From: Blastobasis lacticolella
Taxonomy: Eukaryota; Arthropoda; Insecta; Lepidoptera; Blastobasidae
Length of the DNA stretch: 64,000 nucleotides
Direction: 5' to 3'
Assembly (NCBI GenBank): GCA_905147135.1
Contig: LR990054.1
Coordinates: 13,739,001-13,803,000 of the forward strand
The position numbers and the translations under genes were made by a program. The stretch's first letter is position 1. Each line of letters opens with the position of its first letter. The notes beneath the pieces were generated by a model. It was given only the letters and a program-made list of their open reading frames with translations. It was not told where the DNA came from and did not search any database. Below, piece after piece: positions 45,971-55,770 of this stretch.

Positions 45971-46374
45971 TATAATATTAATACTTATGTAAACACACCA
46001 ATATTATTAAGTTCGATCTCCATCAAACGATCCAAACGGCAAACGGCATTACGAAACTCCAATCCAAATCCAATTTCAAGAGTAATTATACTTGTGCTGT
46101 TTGCGAGTCGAATTAACGAACAACCAACATCCACAAACTGTTATACGATTCTTTTGTTCGATGCCACTGAATAGGACGAAAGCTGAGTGTTAATTAGTCT
46201 CTCGGTATTTCAGCGTTGGTTCTGATAGAGTGTGTAGAGATGACGCGCTTTTTGAAATGCGAACATTGGAGATTATATACAAAAGTTCTAATTATTGTGG
46301 TAATGTAAGAGTGTATTTCGTTTACTGCTTTTACTGGCCATAAAAAAACCATACTTTTAAAAAGACCGGGCGAT

Positions 46375-46436
46375 TGAGTAGGAAAGCGGACCCTGGCAGG
46401 AGCCGGGATAAGCGCTAGGACGATGATTATGACTTT
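46375..46436 (+). mobile_element. LINE 3' terminus remnant
   Basis: GGAAAGCGGACCCTGGCAGG, AGCCGGGATAAGCGCTAGGA and CGATGATTATGA have the layout of a non-LTR end with a trinucleotide tail. Too short to assign to a family in this window. Confidence 0.4.
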
Positions 46437-46576
46437 TAAAAAGTACGGTACGTAAATACTAAAATATTTTTCGCACAACTTTCAACGGAGGCTGTCCACA
46501 AATCTCCACGACTTTAGGATACCTAGCAAACGGGTACGGGGGGAAAGCTTTCTAAAAACCTACAATTAGATGTAAA

Positions 46577-46668
46577 TTTTTTTTATGCTAAACAGTGACA
46601 AACGAGCAGACCTGATGGTTAGTGGTAACTGTCGCCCATAACATATACAATTCATACATTTAGAGCGT
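46577..46668 (-). mobile_element. LINE-D 3' end
   Basis: Plus text GACAAACGAGCAGACCTGAT, GGTAACTGTCGCCCATAACA and TACAATTCATACATTTAG is nearly identical to 40965-41037, both in reverse orientation. It is preceded by a T-rich run (the A tail in reverse). Confidence 0.65.
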
Positions 46669-47090
46669 TAAATCAAATCGCGGCATTTTTCCGACCACAT
46701 AATCTATCCTGAGTTACCCTACACTATGTCGCGAACAAACATTCAAGTATAATAGCTCAAACTAAACATTCCCGTGAATTCAATTTACATGCTAAATAGC
46801 TTGCAGAGAAAGCAATGTTTGCGACCTCAACGTCTGTGATGTGTTATTTCACTTGCGAGAGATAACTGTTGTTAGGTAATCTTATTACGTTGGAATACTC
46901 TCACATCGATCCCGACCACGGGTAATAACGGTTTGACTAAAATGTGGAACAAAAGGAGAAATCTTACTTGAACCCCTCCAGCAACTAAGACTGAATTTAA
47001 ACTTGAAAAGTAATTGTAGGTTTTACTAAATATTCAAAATTTCAAAATTAACCTAGCGGATGTGAATACATCCGCGACTTGCCTTTCATG
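46669..47090. other. No gene recognised
   Basis: Unique sequence up to the left flank of the copia element. Confidence 0.45.
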
Positions 47091-47095
47091 GAAAG

Positions 47096-47237
47096 ACTTA
47101 TATTTTGGTTGGATAAAAGATATAAAAGTATTGCACAGTGTATTGTAAGGTATATTGGCAAGCAGTATCAAACAAAAGTATTGACACACATCAAATATAA
47201 GTATACATAGTGTTCTTATTGTAAACCTAAACAGCCA
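47096..47237 (-). repeat. Copia 3' LTR
   Basis: 142 bp. Aligned with the other LTR I count five substitutions and one single-base indel, so about 96% identical, implying a non-recent insertion. Its inner end lacks the TGT of the 5' LTR's TGTTGGCTG and abuts a perfect hairpin (GGTCTAAAA/TTTTAGACC, 47238-47258). Confidence 0.85.
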
Positions 47238-47431
47238 GGTCTAAAAGAGTTTTAGACCGCAATAAGAACACCCTATATACAAATTTAAATAAGGTATAAA
47301 GACATATCAAAGTTAACACTTAACACAGACATAAAAAATTAGACACCTGTATATACACCCACCTATCACTAACTTTACACTACTACTATACACTTACAGA
47401 CTAGAACAATGATAATGTAAACCTAAACCTA

Positions 47432-47995
47432 TCAGTCTAGACTAAGCCTAAGCAACTGTACATATTTACAGTGCTTCAGTCTCGGCAAAGGTTTGGTTAG
47501 AATATCTGCTATCATATCATGGGTATGTACTGAAGTTGAATGCAGTGTTGTGAAATCGAGTCTCGAATGAAATGGTGTTTAATGTATATATGTTTTGTTC
47601 GTGCGTGATACATTATTATGTGCCAGTTTTAATGAACTTTGATTGTCTGTATGTATGGTAATAGGATGCGAGATGACAAAGACTTCATGTATGAGAGTTT
47701 TCAGGTAAATCGCCTCTTTGCAAGCTTCAGCCATAGCCATGTACTCGGCCTCTGTGGTTGAAAGCGCGACTGTACGCTGCTTGCGTGCTTCCCATGAGAT
47801 TGGTGCACAACACATAATAAAGGTAAACCCAGTATATGAGCGTCGGTCAATTATGTTGTTTCCGTAATCGGCATCAACATAGCCGACTGGGTATGACTGA
47901 GCTTTCGAAATGTACTGAAGCTTTAGGTCTTTAGTAGCCTTCAGGTACCGTAAGACTCTCTTAGCGGCCCTCCAGTGCAATCCAATTGTTGAAAT
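47432..47995 (-). pseudogene. Copia pol C-terminus: RNase H domain, frameshifted
   Basis: RNase H would degrade template RNA during reverse transcription of the element. The open part (47980 to the stop at 47579) shows HWRAAKRVLRYLK, VDADYGN, the SWEARKQRTVALSTTEAEY block with the catalytic E, and HTDNQSSLKLAHNN with the catalytic D. A 4-bp tandem duplication of CACG near 47605 shifts the frame; a second shift near 47525 returns to the first frame, which then reads DMIADILTKPLP and ends at 47432-47434. These breaks make it a pseudogene. Confidence 0.9.
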
Positions 47996-48101
47996 TGCTA
48001 CTAACTTTCAGCTTGTTCATTACTTGAAATTGTGCCGGTTGCTCAGCCGAAGACATTGTCTTCTTCGGAGTCGACTGATCACCCGATGGAAGATTTTCCA
48101 T
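47982..48101 (-). pseudogene. Copia gag N-terminal stub
   Basis: ATG at 48099-48101 (minus) opens 40 codons beginning MENLPSGDQST and reaching KLKVSSNFNNW, the start of a copia-type capsid domain (the LxxxNFxxW pattern). At the W codon the text changes to pol RNase H in a different frame, and the gag frame stops seven codons later. The junction lies within about TTGGATTG, so it is an internal deletion. Confidence 0.75.
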
Positions 48102-48179
48102 AGCACTCAATAAAAAACACGGAATACGTAGTAAGTATTACTTGTTTTTAATAGTAATGAAGTTTGCGGTACCATAACC

Positions 48180-48323
48180 ACTTATTTTTGGTTGGATACA
48201 AGATATAAAAGAATTGCACAGTGTATTGAAAGGTATATTGGCAAGCAGTATCAAACAAAAGTATTGACACACATAAAATATAAGTATACTTAGTGTTCTT
48301 ATTGTAAACCTAAACAGCCAACA
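48180..48323 (-). repeat. Copia 5' LTR
   Basis: 144 bp on the minus strand, beginning TGTTGGCTGTTTAGGTTTAC and ending AATAAGT just before the primer site GGTTATGG. The TGTTGG start is typical of insect copia LTRs. No TATA motif stands out, apart from a TATACTTATATTTTATG stretch inside. Confidence 0.85.
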
Positions 48324-49409
48324 AAAAGCAATTCTGCGAATTCTGAATACGTATTGAGTACATCTCAACGATTTCTTAAAATCTCAATTTACAGCAAAAT
48401 ATGAAATAACCATGAATTAAGTCGCTGTAAAAGATGTTGCAACAGAATAAGAGAATTCATTTTCCTCATTCAACTCAAATAAAACATCATAAATCCCAAA
48501 AGCTTCCGTGTAGCGACAATAGCTGCCTCTGTCCGTATTCAGTCGAATAAAAATAAAGGAGCGAATCTCTCTGCGCTAACAGAGCAAAATGTGGGTAGTT
48601 GGTATTTTACCCGTTCCATTGGGTGGCGTACATCTGCTTGGCAATACTGGGAAAATACGAGGGTACCCGAATAAAAACATTACACACAAGAGACGCGAGC
48701 TTGGCTGTATTTGAAGTCATGTATCCAGGTCTCGGTTTGATTTTAACTATTTTGATAATGAAAGTCTAGATATGGATACCATTAAAACTCTTAGATTTAG
48801 TCTTACTGAAATATCCAAGTAATATTAAAAATAACCAATATTAAAAGCACTTGGTTAGCCTCTTGACATAAAACACATTAATCAAAGTAATCAATAATTT
48901 AATAGATATTAGCGTCTTTAAAACCAAAACCCTGTAGCACGCAAAATGAAAGATTTCAATCCAATAAGCATTTCCTTCTTTTTCTAAAACAATATTAAAT
49001 TCAAGTATTTCCCTTCAGTCTCATGGGCCTCATCCTATTCTTAAAACAATATTACTGTTAGGCAAAATCTGCAAGGTGTCATGAGAACGTGCGCCTGCTG
49101 CTATAATTTCCGAAACGTTTATTCGGTCTCAGGTTCTCAAGCCCACGGGACGTCTTCCTCTATTGCCCCTATAGGCTTTTGCGAGGTAACTTAATAAAGT
49201 GGAATCTTATGTCTATTATCCACGGCCTCCCTAAATGTATATTATTGGATTATTATGCTGTGGAGCAGGTATTATTTAAATTGATTGAGCAATCTTAGAT
49301 GTCTATATAATGAGACTAAGCCCGGCTTGCACCAAATTGTTAAACATGTTTAAGACGTTTAATGGTATTTTGTATGAAGTTTTTTGTTTAAGTATAAACT
49401 AAAATCATC
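48324..49409. other. No gene recognised
   Basis: Unique AT-rich sequence to the left edge of the SINE-B copy. Confidence 0.45.
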
Positions 49410-49981
49410 ATCTTGGCGTTAATGTCCCGCTTGTGCTCTCGCGCACGAGGGCCCGGGTCCGTCTTGACCATGATCCGGGATTTGGTAGGTCAGGTAATTA
49501 CAGTGGAACGATTGCCATCTGCCATTGGCCGTGTGGTGTCCGGCAGAGTAGAATAGCACCAACCCCTTACGCTCATGGGTGTTGTACAAGGCGACTAATG
49601 TTTTCGAGGCAAAAATCAAGAGTCTCCGTAGTCAAGAAAATGGGCAGCAGCATTTTCTATTGTTATATTTAAACACTGCGATCTCCAACCCGCCTGCCAA
49701 GCGTGGAGATTATGGCAATAACCTCCCCTTTCGTGGGAGAGGCCCTAAGTCCTGCAGTGGATTGTTACGGGTTGTGATGGTGATTGCCATCTGACCTCCA
49801 TGACCCTGCTACCAGGGGAACCTGACCAGATTGGATCATGGTTACACACCCAGTCTCCTGAATGTACAGGATATTTACCCTCACCGTAAGAGCATCGGAT
49901 GGTATTCAAGTAATGTACATAAATCAGAAAACAGTCATTGGTACGAGTCGGATACTCTAACCGCTCGGCCACCGACGCTCT
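49410..49981 (-). mobile_element. SINE-B copy 5, split by a LINE
   Basis: The right part (49783-49981) holds head and body on the minus strand, including the A box GCGTCGGTGGCCGAGCGG. The B box is deleted: ACTCGTA runs directly into CCAATGACTGTTTTCTG. The left part (49410-49521) holds the 3' end, GTGCGCGAGAGCACAAGCGG. The middle is a LINE-C insertion. Confidence 0.9.
49522..49781 (+). mobile_element. LINE-C 3' end inserted in SINE-B
   Basis: 260 bp starting CCATTGGCCGTGTGGTG and ending GGGTTGTGATGGT. Contains GTGGGAGAGGCC and GTCCTGCAGTGGATTGTTAC as in the 37640 copy. It is flanked by a perfect 12-bp target duplication, GATTGCCATCTG (49510-49521 and 49782-49793). This is a 5'-truncated retrotransposition product. 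Confidence 0.9.
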
Positions 49982-51149
49982 CTAAGTATCAACTAAAATA
50001 CGTTTAAGAATTTGGTGCAAGCAGCCGTAAATGCAACTTTGTTTAAGTAAGTAAGTAAGTTTGTTTCTTAAGATTCAATTGATTACATGACGCATAATCA
50101 AATTCCTATAAAGCAACTTGTACTCGTATATAAATTAAATAGTTTTAAACCCAACTTGTCATGAGTACACTTATGTAACAAATTTCTCTACGCAGATTGT
50201 ATCTAACTACAACTTTACCAGTAAAACTCAAGTAGAATAACAAAATTGTTATCGTCTTTCCGTACCAACAGTTGCAGAACAAATTACATTTCTTGGCCAC
50301 CATTTCGTTTGTAGTGAGACGTCAAGGGATGTCAAAAGGAAAATGAGGTGTCAGCTGTGTAGCCACACAGGTGCCGCGAGACCGACAATAATCATATTAC
50401 GTAATAATATGTGCTCACTTCCCCGCAATCAGGGTCCCTTTCTCTTATTAATTCTCCCTGAACAGTGGCACTCAAACTGGGATGGGACGAAGACCCCCTC
50501 TAACTGTCTCCTTAATTATAATAATGAAAACTGCACAAAGTGCATAGTGATAACCGCAAAATCTAGAACTAGTTATAAATGCTAGAACAAATTATGGTTG
50601 GAGAAAAATAGCTTATCAACAAAATATTAAAGCTATGCATTTACTAGTCGATAAGCAAAAATTCTTCAAACGTAGGAATAGAAAAGTCCAATCTACTAAC
50701 CTATTGCTGTAAAATATAAACCATAATAATATAACTATGTATATTCCTCGCACAAATTTTGTATTGTTAATCAATATGTACTACTACTCCGGGGAGCGTT
50801 CCTTGGCTTTGAATTGATCCCTCTGGAGGAAAACACGCCAAAGGCAATAAGATTAGCAGCTCAGAAACAAGTATCTCAGATTAAAGGCAACTTATGGAGC
50901 CACAATCTTGATTTCCTTTACCTTTATTAATCCCCAATGAACGCGTTGTTCAAGCCCAAGTACAAATAGTCGTGGTGGAAATGCCTGTTCGACCGGCAAT
51001 ATTTGACCATAATAGATATTTGCCTAATTTAAGGTAATCGGCCAAGTAGACAAATGGAGTGGATTTTTTTTCTTAGTCACAATAATGAATAAGTAATACT
51101 TGGGGTGAAAAAATGCACTTTTAGCTATAACGCTAACGCTTTTAGTGCT
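49982..51149. other. No gene; AAGT microsatellite
   Basis: (AAGT)4 at 50045-50061. The remaining sequence is unique; an 80-codon plus frame at 50343-50585 has no motif. Confidence 0.45.
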
Positions 51150-51320
51150 AAGGAATAGAACACGTTGCCAGCGAGTGTATTCCCTGATAATTATAATTTA
51201 GACACTTCAAAGCTAGAGCTGCTAGAGTGATCAAAGCCTATTCTTGGACTGGTATGCTCTATCTTCGACCGCATCGTCGCTTGAGATGGCTGTCAAATTA
51301 TGCCTGGCTAATTGTCATTG
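51150..51320 (+). pseudogene. LINE ORF2 C-terminus remnant
   Basis: One frame reads NTLPASVFPDNYNLD, the standard segment near the end of CR1/Jockey-type ORF2, preceded by TAG where a tryptophan is expected (51156-51158). A frameshift follows, then ARVIKAYSWTGMLYLRP in another frame. The 3' text TTGAGATGGCTGTCAAATTA matches 57026-57046. Confidence 0.7.
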
Positions 51321-52084
51321 AAAGAGACACTGATCGGGGCCGACTCAATTATTTCCAACTCGCTACATAATTTTACAAACGTAAATTCTCACTTCGGCAC
51401 CCTATTGCTTTAAAGTACAGTTATGCTTATATCTCGCCCTGCACCTCCATCTCGATGAGCCAGGCTTCCGTTGTATGAAGCACGTAGTCTTGGCTATAGT
51501 TGAGAACGCCAGTGTAAATATACCGCAACTATTTTCGCAAATAACGCTGTAATCGCGCCATAACGCGTATAAGATTATATACGATAAGATTTTATCTAAG
51601 AAGATATACAATATTATCTACAGGTTAATTAATACGTTAAATCAATAAATCCGATCCATTATAAATATGAGACAGATTAGATGCTGCATCTTGGCCAATG
51701 AAAATGTTGGCGAGACGTTAATAAAAGTGAAAGAGATTGAATGTCCGAGTGATGGATCAAGAAGTTTTGAACCCTCGTCACGTCTATGGCCCTCGAGGCG
51801 TGTCACTGCATCTTAAAGCCTCAACCTTCCACTAATTTATTGAGAAATAGCGAAAGCCCTCAGCTTAGAAGTAGTGCTCAGTGGGGAAAGGATCGAATCT
51901 CTGAAAAAATGCTTTGACGCGAAAGTGAATTGCTTGTATAATTTTTATAATGGCTAGGTCCTATAAATTCAAATAATAATGTCACACTATGATACGAGCG
52001 ACGCATTGAAATAGCAATAGGCAAATGGAACGTCCAATATCAAAGAAAAACTAATGACCAAATACGTTTTTTATGTTAGACTAG
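51321..52084. other. No gene recognised
   Basis: Unique sequence; a 69-codon minus frame at 51402-51611 is unsupported. Confidence 0.45.
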
Positions 52085-52150
52085 CCAGGCAATTGACCGC
52101 CATCTCACCTGGTGGTAAGTAACTCATCTCTCAGTAACTCATCACAGATA
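52085..52150 (-). mobile_element. LINE-D 3' end, short
   Basis: Plus text AGGCAATTGACCGCCATCTC and ACCTGGTGGTAAGTAACTCA is a diverged reverse complement of the family-D terminal block. CAGTAACTCATC is duplicated at its right edge. Confidence 0.4.
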
Positions 52151-53212
52151 GGGTTCAATGTAGACTGACCAGATTTATTTAAAAGGTGAGGTAAATAAGG
52201 TGGCCCAAAACACACATTTAAGTAGTCAGAGCTCGTTTTTCATTGTGCAAAAAAGATATATTTTGTATACAATTTTATTACTTATTTTATGTTCTGAGGG
52301 ACTACAAAACAATGGAAGTAGGAGGTAGAAATGCCCCGTATCTAGTATATTTTATTCATTTTTTTACGATCGCTTTGAAACGATAAAAACCTCAAGGTAT
52401 TATGAGGTCAGATACTTTATTGCAATTTTATTGGTGTTCAAATTTCTGAGATATGGTAGATAAATGTGTATATTCCCTAAGGACATTTTCTTCATGTTAT
52501 GCCCAAGGCTTCCATCTTACAAAACATATGCTGATAATTGTTAAAAATACTGACATTTAAAACGACATGAGCAAAGAGACAGCATTGCCAATTATGCAAA
52601 AACGGATCCATTCTCATCCTTAAGGCTTAAGACTTAAGAGAGATACAAAGTCCAAAGTGACTAGATTGATGCTGTGCTTGAGCTGGCTGTACGCTCAACT
52701 TCTGCGAACTTTAAAAGGAAAAATGCTTCCCTTTGTTCCATCTCGTGTTTCGTAAGGACGACAAATTGAGCCAATTCTCTGACAAAATTAGATGCAATTC
52801 GTAAGCATGAAACTGTAATAGCTCACGTCACAACAGCTTGCCTCGCAAAGCTCCAGAACAAGATTTCGTGTGCCTTTGTAACGTAATTCAGGCCGCAGAC
52901 AAGTTAGCAGATGCGCCTAGGAATTTCAAATTCCGTTTCCGCCAGAAAAATTAGTAATAAAATTGGGTTCATCGTGCAATGAAATATTAATATCGTTCTT
53001 TATACGAACTCGCACAAAGTTAAATGCAGGCGAAAATTATACTTTTTTCGTTTGTCCCGCTCGCTTTGTTTTTTTTTTTTCATGTTAATTTGTTAGGTAA
53101 AGTTGTTTAGGTTAGAACCAACTCGAATGTATATTTGACGACTTATTTTTAAAGGAGTCTGAGCTCGTAGCAAAAGTTGGTATAGGTACTTCAAAATTAA
53201 AAATAAATAAAG
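52151..53212. other. No gene recognised
   Basis: Unique AT-rich sequence with a poly(T) near 53070. Confidence 0.45.
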
Positions 53213-53452
53213 AGTCGTGGACAAATTCACACAGCGCTATCTAGCCCCAAACTAAGCAAAGCTTGTACTATCTATCTGATATACTACTTACATATATTCT
53301 TAAATACATACTTATTATACATAGAACACGCAGACGCGTAACAGAAATAAAAATTCATCATTTTCAATTTCTGCCCAGCCGGGAATCGAACCCGGAACCT
53401 CTTGTGTGGCAGACTGGCATGTTGACCACTGAACCACGTCCTGAGGGTCGTC
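53213..53452 (-). mobile_element. SINE-A copy 5, full length
   Basis: Complete on the minus strand, from the head (CGACCCTCAGGACGTGGTTC, carrying a small insertion in the A-box region) through the B box GGTTCGATTCCCGG to AGCGCTGTGTGAATTTGTCC. A deletion removes GGGTGCTAGA near 53270. Confidence 0.9.
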
Positions 53453-53585
53453 AATATCCACTATGTAGAAGGACGATATGTCTGAAATATATTATTCACT
53501 GTCTTCATTTATTTATGTCTATATCTATGCAACGTAAAAATTAAAGTCGCTTTTCGCGTTTGTCTGTATGTATTTCCGTTAACAC

Positions 53586-53745
53586 TTCTGGAAATGGGCA
53601 GCAGCATTTTTCAATGTTATATTTAAACACTGCGATCTCCAACCCGCCTGCCAAGCGTGGAGATTATGGCACTAACCTCCCCTTTCGTGGGAGAGGCCCT
53701 AAGTCCTGCAGTGGACTGTTACGGGCTGTGATGATGATGATAGTA
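53586..53745 (+). mobile_element. LINE-C 3' end
   Basis: Runs from CACTTCTGGAAATGGGCAGC to GACTGTTACGGGCTGTGATG and a GATGATGAT tail. About 160 bp, 5'-truncated. It shares more than 100 bp almost unchanged with the copy at 49640-49781. Confidence 0.85.
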
Positions 53746-54484
53746 AAGAAAAGCCAAGAAAACCCGTGCGAAGCCTAAATAATAATGGAATACCGAACAA
53801 TAAATCAAACTTGATTTTCTATTCAGCAGAGATTCGCATTCGGTCTTTTGTTATTATAATTTCGCTGCAACGCCCAACTGGACTGGATAATACAAATTGC
53901 AGAATAATATTTCTTCTTCTGGAGTTTGAATGTTGGTATTAAATAATACTTCAAAGAATGATGAAGAATTTCCGAGATCTGTTTAAAATTACGGGTTTCA
54001 TTAGACCTTTCAACCGCAGAAAAAGATAGCTCGTTTTTACTGCTTTAAAGGGGTTTAAAGATTTTACTAACGGTAGGTTTAATGGATTTTCCGAAAAAAA
54101 TTCGGATCTTGTAGTCTGTTATAAATCGATACCGATTTTATAATCGATTTTTACTAGACATCGGTACTACGTCATTTCATGTACAGATATATTTAGAGAC
54201 GGTCACAATTTGTTAAAATCTTCTTGATGCCTACGAGTATAATATACATACATACATATAGTAAACATGATAATATGAATTGTTTACAATGTAGCATCCT
54301 AAGCTTAATATAATTTAAATTAAAAATATTTTAAATAAAATTTCTATGATCTGGCATTTTAAACACAAACTGTTTGTGATTTTATCAGTGTTCTCTATTA
54401 ATTCCTGAAGGTTTCAAGGTAATTTTTATAAGAAATTCATCGCGGTGGGCCGCCACTAATTTTCAAACCCTATTTTAATATTAT
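53746..54484. other. Short Helitron family-2 scrap, then no gene
   Basis: 53746-53780 (AAAGCCAAGAAAACCCGTGC, GAAGCCTAAATAA) resembles the family-2 Helitron end. The rest is unique AT-rich sequence without recognised features. Confidence 0.4.
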
Positions 54485-54835
54485 ACTAGTGAACCGGGCA
54501 CGACTTCGATTGCGTACACCTAATTCATCCCTGCCTATCCTTTTTTCCTACTTAAATCAGTGAAGCTTTAGTACCGACTTAAAAAAGAAACTGTGTATAT
54601 ATTTGCATGCCATTGTTGGCTGAACATATATGGTACGTGAATGTAAAAACTATCTAATTGTATAACTATGTTCTTGCAAATAAAATTCTGATTCTGATTC
54701 TGATTCTGATACTTATAAACCTTCCTCTTGAATCACTCTATATATTGTTGAAAACAGCATCAATCCATTGCGATGATTAAAATATCTAAGTGTACATGGA
54801 TACATACATAGATTCGTAGGGAGACTTTGTTTTAT
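54485..54835 (-). mobile_element. Helitron 3' remnant, split by a retroposon tail
   Basis: Minus-strand end CTAG at 54485-54488 with GAACCGGGCACGACTTCGAT inside. After TTTTTTCCTACTT the family text is interrupted, then resumes ACTTATAAACCTTCCTCTTG at 54711 through TCACTCTATATATTGTTGAA and ATCTAAGTGTACATGGATAC. Confidence 0.7.
54554..54714 (+). mobile_element. Retroposon 3' tail with (TTCTGA)n inserted in a Helitron
   Basis: About 160 bp ending TTGCAAATAAAATTCTGATT and a hexamer run of four TTCTGA units (54686-54710). The AATAAA-plus-hexamer end is typical of a truncated LINE. TACTT flanks both sides (54549-54553 and 54710-54714), possibly a 5-bp target duplication. Confidence 0.6.
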
Positions 54836-55119
54836 ACTATGTATAGATTATCATTGATACGAAGAAAAAAGAAATGGGCCCAATGAAAACCAACGTTGAG
54901 GTACGCGTCAAGCGTTCATTATCATTTGCCTCATTAAGCTGAGGGGATCCAGTTGCACTGGAAGCCGCGACACGGAGTTTTAACAATGCCACTGGGAATA
55001 GTTAACTGTAGGCAGGTACATTTATTATTATTGTTCTGTTTTTTTTTTTCTAACTTAATTTTTATTTTTTATGTACTTTTATTACCATTTTTTTTTTACC
55101 TAATTGTCGTGTCGTGGTG
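54836..55119. other. No gene recognised; T-rich
   Basis: Several poly(T) tracts (55035-55050, 55088-55098). The 84-codon plus frame here is F- and L-rich for that reason. Confidence 0.45.
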
Positions 55120-55160
55120 TCTACGTGCAATAAATGTCTTCTTTCTTTCTTTCTTTCAAA
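55099..55160 (+). mobile_element. Retroposon tail with AATAAA and (TTTC)n
   Basis: CTAATTGTCGTGTCGTGGTG, CTACGTGCAATAAATGTCTT then a (CTTT)n run to 55159. A polyadenylation signal followed by a simple repeat suggests a LINE or SINE 3' end. Confidence 0.45.
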
Positions 55161-55611
55161 AAATACTGCTGCCTATTCATAGATTACCTATCACATATCT
55201 GGACTAGATATGTGACAGGATAAATAAAAATAGAGAAGCAAGAATAACAAATAGGAACTGCCATGTTTGGGACATGAAATCGATCCCTGTGTTTTCATGA
55301 CCGACAATATTTTATGACGGTCGACCTCTTTTTCTTTTTCAGGGTTCTGTTTTCCGGTCCACCGTATGCGTACTTTTTGATGTGATAATGATATATTCCA
55401 TAGCTATACAATTTAATTCAAGCGTATCATAAAAATTATATACGTAAGTATATGATACAATAAAAACTGTCTTTCCCTTACTAAATGACTTACTTAGAGA
55501 TAAAAAATTGTTCCATGTAATATATATTGTCTGTTGGGTTAGATCAGATCTTTAAAACTTTTTAACTGTAAAAGATTATATTAGAAAAAAACTATAAAAA
55601 GCACTATTGTA
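55161..55611. other. No gene; polypyrimidine-AG at 55325-55342
   Basis: TCTTTTTCTTTTTCAG at 55327-55342 looks like a splice acceptor, but the following frames close quickly and no donor-bounded exon can be defended. Confidence 0.35.
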
Positions 55612-55770
55612 GGACCTCGGTAAACATTCAACATTCCCGCGAAACCTTAAAATTAGCCTATGTTACTCGGGAATAATGTGGCTTCCTATTAGGGCAATAA
55701 TTTTTAAAATCGGTCCAGTAGTTTTAGAAATAATTCATTGCAAACAAACTACTAATCCTTATAATAACAG
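55612..55770 (+). mobile_element. Helitron-like or other dispersed repeat fragment
   Basis: CATTCCCGCGAAACCTTAAA, ATTAGCCTATGTTACTCGGG, AATAATGTGGCTTCCTATTA, AAAATCGGTCCAGTAGTTTT and AATTCATTGCAAACAAAC match the kind of text commonly found inside lepidopteran Helitron-like repeats. No CTAG end is adjacent. Confidence 0.4.

Larger units (their letters stand above)
47096..48323 (-). mobile_element. Deleted Ty1/copia LTR retrotransposon
   Basis: A minus-oriented element with two LTRs (47096-47237 and 48180-48323), a gag N-terminal stub and the RNase H end of pol. A full copia element is around 5 kb; here about 4 kb of gag, protease, integrase and reverse transcriptase is missing. Flanking 5-mers GAAAG (47091-47095) and AAAAG (48324-48328) may be a target duplication with one mutation. 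Next to the 5' LTR on the minus strand GGTTATGG matches the half-tRNA-iMet primer site used by insect copia. It cannot encode its own movement. Confidence 0.85.

Noticed and set aside
55327..55342. Splice acceptor with downstream exon
   Set aside because: The pyrimidine-AG context is good, but all three frames close within a short distance and no donor site follows that defines an exon.
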